Shown: one piece after another, positions 54,307 through 61,754 of the stretch
How positions within the stretch are numbered: position 1 is the first letter of the stretch
How the letters are laid out: each line of letters opens with the position of its first letter
Assembly: GCF_038024035.1 (NCBI RefSeq)
Contig: NZ_CP150664.1
Location: 2,108,001-2,172,000 of the forward strand
Direction of reading: 5' to 3'
Source of the DNA: Polaribacter pacificus
Lineage (GTDB): Bacteria > Bacteroidota > Bacteroidia > Flavobacteriales > Flavobacteriaceae
Length of the DNA stretch: 64,000 nucleotides
Made by a program: the position numbers and the translations under genes
The notes under the pieces: model-generated
What the model saw: the letters and a program-made list of their open reading frames with translations, nothing else
Databases searched by the model: none
Told to the model about the DNA's origin: nothing

Positions 54307-55275
54307 TTAACAACAGCCACCACCGTCATAATGAAAGGTAGAGGCTGAAAAATAGATGTCATTTCTTTTAAGGCTTTGCAAAGCAGCAGCCGTTTTATCA
54401 CAGATTGCTAAGGGTTGATTTTTATATAAAATATGCCCCAAACCATCGTCAAAATAATCATCATCACCATAGTAAATAGCAGCTTTCCCTGTAAACACAC
54501 AGGGCCCGTCTGAAGGCATTGGGTCTTTAATGGCGGCTACTTCTATTGATTCTATATAGATCAACTCATCTGTTGGGTAATTTTTTGGATCGAGAATTCT
54601 ATAAGGCTTTCGAGCTCTAATTTCTATGGTTCCAAAACCAGCATCTGTCAAGGCCTTTACATAGTCATTTACAGAAAGACTTCCACTTAAACACAAGGCT
54701 CTAAGGCGATCGTCATTGCGGAGTTCCTCATTCATTTCTTGCTCGCAAACAGGATCACTCATCACCAAACGACCATGTGGTTTTAGCACGCGATACATTT
54801 CTGAAATGGCTTTTTTTAAGTCGTCTGATTTAAAAATATTAAACAAACAATTTTGTGCTGCTACATCAATACTGTTGTCATCCACAGGCAAGTTCATAGC
54901 ATCTCCTTTTCTAAGATCAACAAAGTTTGATTTAAACCAAGGGTTTGTTTTTTCTGCTTCTATAAAGTTTTGACGAGAAGCTTCAAGCATTTCATCAACA
55001 ACATCCAGCCCGATGACACCAGCTTCTTGTCTGTTGAAATAAGAAAACTGTAGCAATTCCATACCGCCTCCAACACCTACATAAAGCATTTTTGGTTGAT
55101 TGCTTAGATCTCTTGCATGAACGGTAGACCCACAACCATAGTTCATTTCTTGCATGATCTTAGGAATCTTTAAGCCAGGCAATTCCCAAATAGGATTGGT
55201 TGTGCAACAAAGCCCAATATCTGGAGTAAGTGCAGCTTCTTTATATACTTTATGTGTGGCGTCTAAATAACTCAT
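54307..55275 (-). CDS. arsM: Arsenite methyltransferase of the arsenosugar pathway
   Basis: 322 residues. The SAM motif is YVGVGGGMELLQ (65-76). Two cysteines that match the arsenic-binding pair of known ArsM proteins are C143 (AQNCLFNIF) and C195 (ALCLSGSL); additional cysteines sit at C23, C24, C48 and C177, and the protein ends GGGCC. In ArsM proteins arsenite is methylated to mono- and dimethyl forms with SAM. The neighbours ArsS and a nucleoside phosphorylase indicate the arsenosugar type. Identification is by motif and context; no search was run. Confidence 0.88.
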   Translation of the reverse strand: MSYLDATHKVYKEAALTPDIGLCCTTNPIWELPGLKIPKIMQEMNYGCGSTVHARDLSNQPKMLYVGVGGGMELLQFSYFNRQEAGVIGLDVVDEMLEASRQNFIEAEKTNPWFKSNFVDLRKGDAMNLPVDDNSIDVAAQNCLFNIFKSDDLKKAISEMYRVLKPHGRLVMSDPVCEQEMNEELRNDDRLRALCLSGSLSVNDYVKALTDAGFGTIEIRARKPYRILDPKNYPTDELIYIESIEVAAIKDPMPSDGPCVFTGKAAIYYGDDDYFDDGLGHILYKNQPLAICDKTAAALQSLKRNDIYFSASTFHYDGGGCC

Positions 55276-55313
55276 GTTTGTTTTTTTGTCCTTTTGTAAA
55301 CAGCAATGACTGT

Positions 55314-56132
55314 TTATAATGCTTTAATCAATTCTTTAAAAAGGCTTACTAATTTTGGTTCAGTTTTTTCTGCAATGGCAATGATTTCTGCAATATTAAC
55401 GGGTTGTAAGTTTTTAGGGTCACATTCATCAGTCAATACAGAAATGGCCGCACAAGGCAGGTCTAATTGTTTGGCAACTATAACTTCTGGAACCGTGCTC
55501 ATTCCTACAGCATCAACCTCTAAAATTTGGAGCATTCTATATTCTGCTCTCGTTTCTAACTGAGGACCTAAGACACTCGCATAAACTCCAATGTGTAAAT
55601 CAATTTGTTTTTCGGTAGCAATGGCAGTAATTTTTGAATTCAAAGCTTCTGAGTAAGGCGCTAGCATATCGGCAAAAATAGGGCCAAAAACACCTGCTTT
55701 TTTAAAGGCTAGTGGTGAGTTTCCTTGAAGGTTAAGGTGATCTTCTAAAAGCATTAAATCTCCTTTTTTATATGATAAATTAATGGCGCCAGCAGCGTTA
55801 GAAATTAGTAAATTTTTAATTCCTAAAGCATGCATGGTTCTAATTCCATAGGTAACTTCCCATAAATTATAGCCCTCGTACATATGAAATCGACCAGCCA
55901 TAGCGATTACTTTTTTACCTGATATGGTTCCGTAAACCAATTTTCCAGAATGTGATTCTACAGTTGCCTGCGGAAAATTAGGAATGTCTGCATAAGCAAT
56001 TTCAACTTCGATATTTATTTCATGAACAAATTTCCCAAGTCCTGTTCCAAGAACAATTCCAACCTCTGGGGCTAAGATGCCCTTTGATTTTAAAAAATCA
56101 ACGCTTTCTTTTAGCTGTGTTTGTTTTTCCAT
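55314..56132 (-). CDS. Purine nucleoside phosphorylase
   Basis: 272 residues. The PNP/MTAP family is clear from VGIVLGTGLGKFVHEI, VESHSGKLVYG, SNAAGAIN and the specificity region AVGMSTVPEVIVAKQLDLP. It splits purine nucleosides with phosphate. In this operon it fits the step that removes adenine from the 5'-deoxy-5'-dimethylarsinoyl-adenosine produced by ArsS, giving an arsinoyl ribose phosphate; the same enzyme could also serve ordinary purine salvage. Confidence 0.9.
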   Translation of the reverse strand: MEKQTQLKESVDFLKSKGILAPEVGIVLGTGLGKFVHEINIEVEIAYADIPNFPQATVESHSGKLVYGTISGKKVIAMAGRFHMYEGYNLWEVTYGIRTMHALGIKNLLISNAAGAINLSYKKGDLMLLEDHLNLQGNSPLAFKKAGVFGPIFADMLAPYSEALNSKITAIATEKQIDLHIGVYASVLGPQLETRAEYRMLQILEVDAVGMSTVPEVIVAKQLDLPCAAISVLTDECDPKNLQPVNIAEIIAIAEKTEPKLVSLFKELIKAL

Positions 56133-56139
56133 ATAATGT

Positions 56140-56760
56140 TTATTTAGCGATCAAACGCTGTAAGTTTTTGTCGTTTTTATACAATGCTGATTCTATCAAA
56201 TCTTCATAAGTATCAATGTCATTTAACGATTCTAGTAAGGCTACTTGCGCCTTTTGTTCTTTCAGCTCTTGTAAAGTTACATTTAATAATTCTGATTGAC
56301 TCCAAGGTTTATTCTCAAAAATACTCGAATTTATTTTTGAGAGTCCAATTAAATAGTAGCCTCCGTCCTCAGCCTTTCCAAAAACACAGTCATTTGTGTT
56401 TAGAGCTTTAAAACTTTTTTGCAGTATTTCTGCCGAAATATCAGGCAAATCAGATCCAATCAAAACAATCTGTTCAAAGTCTTGTTCAAAGCCTTCTTCA
56501 AAAGCATGCTTCATTCGCTGTCCAAGATCAGTTCCTTTTTGCAGATATTTTTTTGTGCTCTCAAATTGATCATCAACACAAAAATCAGAATAATAAATCC
56601 ATTTCTCCATTTTTAATGGAGCTATGGCGCTTTCGGTTATTCCGAGTAAATGATCGTATACTTTTAGAGCTTTTTCATCTCCAATAACCTTAGCCAGTCT
56701 GGTTTTAACCTTCCCTTTTAAGCTGTTTTTTACAAAGACTATGATGAGTTTTTTTTTCAT
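56140..56760 (-). CDS. TIGR04282-type transferase of arsenosugar clusters
   Basis: 206 residues from the ATG at 56760 (MKKKLIIVFVKNS); a longer frame reaches back into arsS but lacks family sequence. A nucleotidyl/glycosyl-transferase fold is indicated by GKVKTRLAK, IGSDLPDISAEIL and CVFGKAEDGGYYLIG. This group (CofC/GlmU-like) regularly accompanies radical SAM/Cys-rich ArsS proteins. It starts one base after the arsS stop. It would add an activated group to the arsenosugar, but the donor is unknown. Confidence 0.82.
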   Translation of the reverse strand: MKKKLIIVFVKNSLKGKVKTRLAKVIGDEKALKVYDHLLGITESAIAPLKMEKWIYYSDFCVDDQFESTKKYLQKGTDLGQRMKHAFEEGFEQDFEQIVLIGSDLPDISAEILQKSFKALNTNDCVFGKAEDGGYYLIGLSKINSSIFENKPWSQSELLNVTLQELKEQKAQVALLESLNDIDTYEDLIESALYKNDKNLQRLIAK

Positions 56761-56761
56761 A

Positions 56762-57811
56762 TTAAGCCACGACTCCTTGACAGCTACTTCCTGCGCCAGC
56801 AGTACATCCATAGCAATGTTGATGAATTCGAATCTCTCTATTTTCTAAGAGTTTTTCATTGTATTCAGAGATGTGTTGACTACTGCTTTGTACCTTAAGT
56901 TCTAACATTTGGTTAAAATCACAATCGTATAAATAACCATCCCAACTTACAGACAGCGTATTTGTACACATTACATTAGCAACAGCCTCTGGATTATAGG
57001 CGTCTACCAATGCGTGCATATAGTCCTCGTAGTTTTCTGAAGCGATTAAATAATCTAAAAAGCGACTAATTGGCAAGTTTGTAATGGCAAAAAGTGAATG
57101 AAAATGAATGTCAAAATCTTCTTGAAAAGCCTTCTTAAAATCCTTTTCTAAAGCCTCTTGATTACCTGGTAAAAAAGCACCTGATGGATTGTAAACTAGA
57201 TCTAGTTTTAAAGAACTTCCAGGCAAGCCGTAGCCAACCTTATTAAGTTCTTGCAGCGCTTCTATAGATTTGTTAAAAACACCTTCACCTCTTTGTTTGT
57301 CTGTTTTGCCTCTTGTCCAATGTGGCATAGAACTCACTAAATGAATTTTATGAGTTTTAAAAAATTGCGGCAGGTCATGGTATTTTTTATTGGCTCTAAG
57401 AATGGTTAAGTTAGAGCGAACGATGATGTCTTGAACTCCAAACTTGACAGCCTCTTCTACAAACCATCTAAAATGTGGGTTCATTTCTGGAGCTCCTCCA
57501 GTAAGGTCTAATGTATGTACGGTCGTTTTTTTGATCAGATCCAAGCATAGTTTCATGGTCTCAACCGTCATGATTTCTTTTCTGTCTGGACCAGCATCTA
57601 CATGGCAGTGAGCGCAAACCTGATTGCACATATACCCCAAGTTTATTTGTAGAATTTCAAGCTTTTTAGGTTTGATTGGAAATTGCTGTGTTTCCTGTAT
57701 CTTTTGAGCAAATGTTGGCAATTCTGTTTTAAAAATTCCATTGGATAAAATTTCTAATTGACGCTTTGTATTTGCTAAACTATTATTTGTAGCTGATAGT
57801 GATTTTTTCAT
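56762..57811 (-). CDS. arsS: Radical SAM protein ArsS (arsenosugar biosynthesis)
   Basis: 349 residues. The radical SAM cluster motif is MCNQVCAHCHVDAG (C62, C66, C69). The C-terminal Cys-rich DUF3641-type domain ends HCYGCTAGAGSSC (C333, C336, C344). In known systems ArsS joins the 5'-deoxyadenosyl radical to dimethylarsenite, giving dimethylarsinoyl-deoxyadenosine. Relatives often have selenocysteine in the C-terminal motif; here all positions are cysteine. It is the second gene of the operon, followed by TIGR04282, PNP and ArsM. Confidence 0.9.
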   Translation of the reverse strand: MKKSLSATNNSLANTKRQLEILSNGIFKTELPTFAQKIQETQQFPIKPKKLEILQINLGYMCNQVCAHCHVDAGPDRKEIMTVETMKLCLDLIKKTTVHTLDLTGGAPEMNPHFRWFVEEAVKFGVQDIIVRSNLTILRANKKYHDLPQFFKTHKIHLVSSMPHWTRGKTDKQRGEGVFNKSIEALQELNKVGYGLPGSSLKLDLVYNPSGAFLPGNQEALEKDFKKAFQEDFDIHFHSLFAITNLPISRFLDYLIASENYEDYMHALVDAYNPEAVANVMCTNTLSVSWDGYLYDCDFNQMLELKVQSSSQHISEYNEKLLENREIRIHQHCYGCTAGAGSSCQGVVA

Positions 57812-57943
57812 TCTATGCTGAGCTTGTTTCAGTCTCTTTTTTTAAGCTAAACTTAATTCAGCTTCTTTTTTCTATTCTAGATCCCTACTTTCGTGGGAAT
57901 AAGCGATTCACACAATTTTGTAAAAACAAAATTGGTTCTCTGC
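57812..57943. repeat. Degenerate repeat elements between the peroxidase-like gene and arsS
   Basis: Two imperfect copies of a short palindromic unit are visible. On the minus strand one reads CTGAAACAAGCTCAGCAT (57832-57815) and the other GCTGAATTAAGTTTAGC (57861-57845). Next comes a stem-like ATCCC...GGGAAT segment (57881-57900), then a perfect 9-bp hairpin (57914-57922 with 57927-57935, loop of four). The first type resembles dispersed repeats I have seen between flavobacterial genes, a recollection I could not check. Confidence 0.5.
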
Positions 57944-58279
57944 TTACATTTCTAATTTGTTTACCTTATTCATCATCTGTACCCCATGAACTAAAGTCGC
58001 TCCGCTTTTTATGGCAGCGCCAACATGAACAGCTTCCATCATTTCTTCTTTGGTGATCCCGCGTTCTAATCCGTCTTTTGTATAGGCATCAATACAGTAT
58101 GGACATTGTTCTGTGTGTGCTACGGCTAGTGCAATCAAACTTTTTTCACGAGCTGTTAGAGCACCTTCTTCAAATACTTTGGCGTAATAATCAAAAAACT
58201 TTTCTCCTAGTTCTTTACTCCAATCTGTGATGTTCCCAAATTTTCGTAAATCGGCTGCATCATAATAAGGTTTTGACAT
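57944..58279 (-). CDS. Arsenosugar-associated peroxidase-like protein (AhpD/CMD family)
   Basis: 111 residues. The AhpD/carboxymuconolactone-decarboxylase core is ALAVAHTEQCPYCIDAYTKDG with the redox pair C59 and C62 and a conserved His55. This small protein type accompanies ArsS clusters. It is expected to be a trimeric disulfide-active protein, perhaps protecting or reducing thiol-bound arsenic. It is the first gene of the operon. The CxxC in other genomes is sometimes replaced by selenocysteine; here it is not. Confidence 0.85.
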   Translation of the reverse strand: MSKPYYDAADLRKFGNITDWSKELGEKFFDYYAKVFEEGALTAREKSLIALAVAHTEQCPYCIDAYTKDGLERGITKEEMMEAVHVGAAIKSGATLVHGVQMMNKVNKLEM

Positions 58280-58303
58280 ATATTCTGGATATTTTTAAAA
58301 GAA

Positions 58304-58333
58304 TAAAGGTACAGTTTCTACCAGTTAAAACAA
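58304..58333 (-). promoter_or_regulatory. Probable promoter of the arsenosugar operon (TTG-N19-TACCTTTA)
   Basis: On the minus strand TTG (58333-58331) and TACCTTTA (58311-58304), spacing 19, one base off the TAnnTTTG consensus. It lies 25 bases before the ATG at 58279. Confidence 0.5.
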
Positions 58334-58431
58334 AGGCGAACCCTTGTTCTAAGAACAGTATTTTTTTACGATTATCCTCAGATTATTGATTTAGACGAGA
58401 CAGAAGTTGATAGTTTACAAGATTGGTTCAT

Positions 58432-59133
58432 TTAATCTGCTATTTCTTCTCCCATTTTAAGATTGAATTTTTTACGGAAAGCATATACAGCTAAGTAGAG
58501 CAAAGGAGTGTCTATCAGGGCAATCATCATTTTAAAAATAACTCCACTAATAAAGAGCCCTAAGAATTTATCCCAAGCAATAATTCCAAACGAACAAAGC
58601 AATAACAACACACTAAGTGTGTCTATAATTTGAGAGCTAAAGGTAGAAAAGTTATTGCGCAACCAAAGGTGTTTGCCCTTGGTGTAGTTTTTCCAAAAAT
58701 GATAGACTCTAATGTCTATAAATTGTGCTGATAAATAGGCGAGCATTGAGGCAAAGACAGCTAGCGGAGCAGCGCCAAAAACTTGAACAAAGGTATTGTC
58801 GTTAATTTGTGACCAAGGTGTTGCTGGGACTGCTTTTGAGACATAAATGATTAGCAAAGAGAAAAATGAGGCAAAAATACCAGCGATTACAACTTGGTTT
58901 GCTTTTTTCTTTCCGTATATTTCTGATAGAATATCGGTAATTAAAAAAGTAATTGGGTAGGGCAATAAGCCAACAGAAATTTCAAACAATTTTACATCAA
59001 AAAGAGTTATGTCAAAGGGATACCAGTAAAAAAATTTTTGAAAAATTAGATTAGATGTCACCAAAGAGGCTATAAAAAGAGAAGCCAAAATTAAGTAGAT
59101 AAGTTGGGCTGATGATTTTTGCTGAGCAGTCAT
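58432..59133 (-). CDS. yhhQ: Queuosine precursor transporter (YhhQ family)
   Basis: 233 residues with about six membrane helices. The family segments LVTSNLIFQKFF, LPYPITFLITDILSEIYGKKKAN and the later IDTPLLYLAVY match YhhQ (DUF165). It imports preQ0 or preQ1, the precursors used with QueA to build queuosine in tRNA. queA is also in this window. A start of the plus-strand fabD gene lies 78 bases beyond. Confidence 0.9.
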   Translation of the reverse strand: MTAQQKSSAQLIYLILASLFIASLVTSNLIFQKFFYWYPFDITLFDVKLFEISVGLLPYPITFLITDILSEIYGKKKANQVVIAGIFASFFSLLIIYVSKAVPATPWSQINDNTFVQVFGAAPLAVFASMLAYLSAQFIDIRVYHFWKNYTKGKHLWLRNNFSTFSSQIIDTLSVLLLLCSFGIIAWDKFLGLFISGVIFKMMIALIDTPLLYLAVYAFRKKFNLKMGEEIAD

Positions 59134-59172
59134 TAAACGAAGTTAGTAATTTCTGTTGACTTTAAAAATTAG

Positions 59173-59180
59173 TATCTTTG
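59173..59180 (+). promoter_or_regulatory. -7 box (TATCTTTG) of fabD
   Basis: A perfect TAnnTTTG match 31 bases before the fabD ATG. The nearest TTG (59156-59158) is 14 bases away, too close for the usual -33 element. Confidence 0.5.
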
Positions 59181-59211
59181 CGCAGACAAACAATGAATTA
59201 AAAACAAATAA

Positions 59212-60093
59212 ATGAAAGCATATATTTTTCCTGGACAAGGAGCTCAATTTACAGGAATGGGATTGGATTTGTATGAACAATCAACCATTGCACAAGAACT
59301 ATTTGAACAGGCTAATAAAATTTTAGGCTTTGCGATTACAGACATCATGTTTGAAGGTACTGCAGAGCAATTAAAAGAAACCAAAGTAACTCAACCAGCT
59401 GTGTTTTTGCATTCTGTTATTTTAGCAAAAGTCTTGGGTGATTCATTTCAACCCGAAATGGTTGCGGGACATTCACTTGGAGAGCTGTCTGCTTTGGTTG
59501 CCAATGGTGTACTTACTTTTGAAGACGGGTTAAGACTTGTTTCTAAAAGAGCCATGGCTATGCAAAAGGCCTGTGAATTACAAGCTTCAACAATGGCTGC
59601 GGTAATCGGTTTAGAGGATACTTTGGTAGAAGAAACCTGTGCATCGATTGCTGGTGTTGTGGTAGCTGCAAATTACAACTGCCCTGGGCAATTGGTAATT
59701 TCTGGTGAGTTAAAAGCAGTAGAAGAGGCTTGTGAAATTTTAAAAGAAAAAGGTGCTAAAATGGCAATCATTTTACCAGTAGGTGGAGCCTTTCATTCAC
59801 CGTTAATGGAGCCAGCAAGAGAAGAGTTGGCAGCAGCTATTGAGGCAACAGTATTTAGTGAGCCTACTTGCCCAGTATATCAAAATGTTACAGCCAGTGC
59901 AGTAACTGATCCTGCAGAAATAAAGAAAAACTTAATGATTCAATTAACGGCTCCAGTAAAATGGACGCAATCTATTCAGCAGATGATTTCTGATGGAGCT
60001 ACAGAATTTGTAGAAGTTGGACCGGGGAAGGTTTTACAAGGCTTAATGCGAAAAATTGATAGAAGCGTGACATCTAGTGGTGCAGCTATTTAA
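59212..60093 (+). CDS. fabD: Malonyl-CoA:ACP transacylase
   Basis: 293 residues. The nucleophile is Ser88 in GHSLGE, the start has FPGQGAQFTGMG, and the catalytic histidine lies in GAFHSPLM. It loads malonyl groups on acyl carrier protein for fatty acid synthesis. It is a complete enzyme with its own promoter and terminator. Confidence 0.95.
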   Translation: MKAYIFPGQGAQFTGMGLDLYEQSTIAQELFEQANKILGFAITDIMFEGTAEQLKETKVTQPAVFLHSVILAKVLGDSFQPEMVAGHSLGELSALVANGVLTFEDGLRLVSKRAMAMQKACELQASTMAAVIGLEDTLVEETCASIAGVVVAANYNCPGQLVISGELKAVEEACEILKEKGAKMAIILPVGGAFHSPLMEPAREELAAAIEATVFSEPTCPVYQNVTASAVTDPAEIKKNLMIQLTAPVKWTQSIQQMISDGATEFVEVGPGKVLQGLMRKIDRSVTSSGAAI

Positions 60094-60110
60094 TTTTTTC
60101 TATACGATAA

Positions 60111-60142
60111 AAAAAATCCCGCTAAACTTAGCGGGATTTTTT
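60111..60142. terminator. Bidirectional terminator after fabD
   Basis: A 15-bp perfect stem (60111-60125 with 60128-60142) with a 2-base spacer, A and T runs on either side. It also closes the minus-strand small gene, whose stop is at its edge. Confidence 0.92.
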
Positions 60143-60336
60143 TATTTGGTTAAAACACAGTCTTCACAGTCTTTTACTTTTCCGTAATAAGTTTCTCTGT
60201 ATTTGTGAATAGTTTCTAAAGGAACAATGTTTAGAAGTGTTTTTTTAATGTAAGTTACATTGGTGTGAAGTTCTCCCATTTTTGGAGTAAACCTTTTTTC
60301 TAAACGTGTTTTTCTTTTAATTGTAATCAGTTTCAT
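60142..60336 (-). CDS. Small basic protein with C-terminal CxxC, 64 aa
   Basis: 64 residues from the ATG at 60336; the longer frame five codons back is less natural. It is rich in Lys, Arg and Thr, with NVTYIKKTL in the middle and KVKDCEDCVLTK at the end, a CxxC that could bind zinc or be redox-active. The gene has a good promoter and a shared terminator, so I consider it real. I do not recognise its function. Confidence 0.7.
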   Translation of the reverse strand: MKLITIKRKTRLEKRFTPKMGELHTNVTYIKKTLLNIVPLETIHKYRETYYGKVKDCEDCVLTK

Positions 60337-60366
60337 GGAGTCTAGTATCATTTAATTAATATGCTA

Positions 60367-60397
60367 CAAAGATACGGAGATGACCTGCTCATGTCAA
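60367..60397 (-). promoter_or_regulatory. Promoter of the 64-aa CxxC gene (TTG-N20-TATCTTTG)
   Basis: On the minus strand TTG at 60397-60395 and TATCTTTG at 60374-60367, spacing 20. The transcript would begin near 60360, 24 bases before the ATG at 60336. Phased A-tracts lie upstream. Confidence 0.68.
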
Positions 60398-60505
60398 TTT
60401 ATAAACGTTAAAACCTTTTTTTTCAAGGGATTAATGTCAAATTGCAAAAACCAACCTAGATGTTTTACGAATATATCAACAATAATGCGCTTCTGTTGAA
60501 GTATC

Positions 60506-60601
60506 AAAATCAAAAAAACGGCTTTTTTTGATGAAAAACTGCAAAAAATCATTAAAAACATGCAAAAAAAGCTTAAAAACTGTCAAAAATGACGCTTTTT
60601 T
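60506..60601. promoter_or_regulatory. Phased A/T-tracts, predicted curved DNA
   Basis: Ten runs of four to seven A or T. From the T run centred near 60526 to the one near 60598 the centres are at about 60526, 60536, 60545, 60556, 60567, 60577, 60587 and 60598, a spacing close to 10.3 bases, near the helical repeat. Such phasing is a known cause of intrinsic bending. It lies 109-204 bases upstream of the -33 element of the small gene. It also includes a 10-bp inverted repeat (60509-60532) of A and T that might end corA transcripts. Confidence 0.6.
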
Positions 60602-60611
60602 AGATTTTTTC

Positions 60612-61676
60612 TTAAAACCACTTTTTCTTTTTGAAGTAAATAAGCATGACGATGGTAATTAAAACCATTACGCCCAGCATGATAAAGTAGCTATACTTAT
60701 AATGAAGCTCTGGCAATACATCAAAATTGGTCCCGTAGATGCCCGCAATAAAAGTAAGCGGAATAAAAATCACCGAAAAAACAGTTAAAAACCTCATGAT
60801 TTCATTCAACTTGGTACTCACTGTTGTGTGATATATATTTAATTGATCCGATAAAATTTCGCGATAACTATCAGAAATTTCTGAGGCATGATCAATATTG
60901 TTCTGCAGTTCTTTAAAATGGACACTGTTCTTAGGATTGATAAAATCAGAATCAATTTTTGCTAGAGTTAGCAGCATTTCTCTAACAGGATGTATGTGTT
61001 TTCGTAAAAAATTTAATTCTCTTTTATGAACATTAATACTGTCTATAATTCTTTTTTCTGTATTGTGAAGCAGGTTGTCTTCTAGGCTCTCTATTTTTTC
61101 TCCTAAAATACTTAGAATGTAAATATAGTTGTCAATCACAACATCAAGTAAAGCAAAAAGTAAATAATCAGGTCCTGATGTTATTAGGCGCTTTTTTTGT
61201 TTTCGAATCCGATCTCTTACGGGTTCAAAGACATCTCCTTTTTTTTCTTGAAAAGAAATAAGTACTGTTTTGGTAAGAATCAAGCTTAGGTTTTCAAAAG
61301 AAATCAAGTGACTTTCATTATCAACTTGAAGCATTTTAAGAGAGACAAATAGGCAATTGTCATACTCTTGGACCTTTGGTCTTACATGGGTGTCCATGAC
61401 ATCGGCAAGAATAAAATTATCCAACGCAAAGCCCCCTGCAATTTTACGCATTACATCAATAGTGTCTAAGCCATCAACATTAAACCATGTGGTTGTTTTT
61501 TTTTCTTGATAAGCTATGGCTTCTTCTACCGTATTGATTTGTATTTCTTCTAAATTATTTTTGTCATAATCAATAATTCGAAGCGTTACATGATCAGTTT
61601 TTTTATCTCCTACAAATATAAAGTCATCTGGAGAAGCACCAATTTCACGGTGATGTTTTCTAATAAATCTAGCCAT
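60612..61676 (-). CDS. corA: CorA-family magnesium/cobalt transporter
   Basis: 354 residues. A large cytoplasmic N-terminal domain (about 1-285) precedes two C-terminal helices. The signature loop reads IYGTNFDVLPELHY, so the family G-M-N is G-T-N here. Length, the RELNFLRKHIHPVRE coiled region and the positive tail FKKKKWF match CorA. It transports Mg2+ or Co2+ across the inner membrane. It is followed by a 275-base gap with no gene other than the small one. Confidence 0.9.
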   Translation of the reverse strand: MARFIRKHHREIGASPDDFIFVGDKKTDHVTLRIIDYDKNNLEEIQINTVEEAIAYQEKKTTTWFNVDGLDTIDVMRKIAGGFALDNFILADVMDTHVRPKVQEYDNCLFVSLKMLQVDNESHLISFENLSLILTKTVLISFQEKKGDVFEPVRDRIRKQKKRLITSGPDYLLFALLDVVIDNYIYILSILGEKIESLEDNLLHNTEKRIIDSINVHKRELNFLRKHIHPVREMLLTLAKIDSDFINPKNSVHFKELQNNIDHASEISDSYREILSDQLNIYHTTVSTKLNEIMRFLTVFSVIFIPLTFIAGIYGTNFDVLPELHYKYSYFIMLGVMVLITIVMLIYFKKKKWF

Positions 61677-61754
61677 AGGTGCTGCTTAACGAGTAAAAAA
61701 GATTAAAGATGCTTGCTGAAAGATAGTATTTTTTAATGAAAAAAAACGGTCATC

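Noticed and set aside
56762..58279. Selenocysteine (TGA) sites in arsS and the AhpD-like gene
   Set aside because: No in-frame TGA is present; the positions are encoded by Cys codons.
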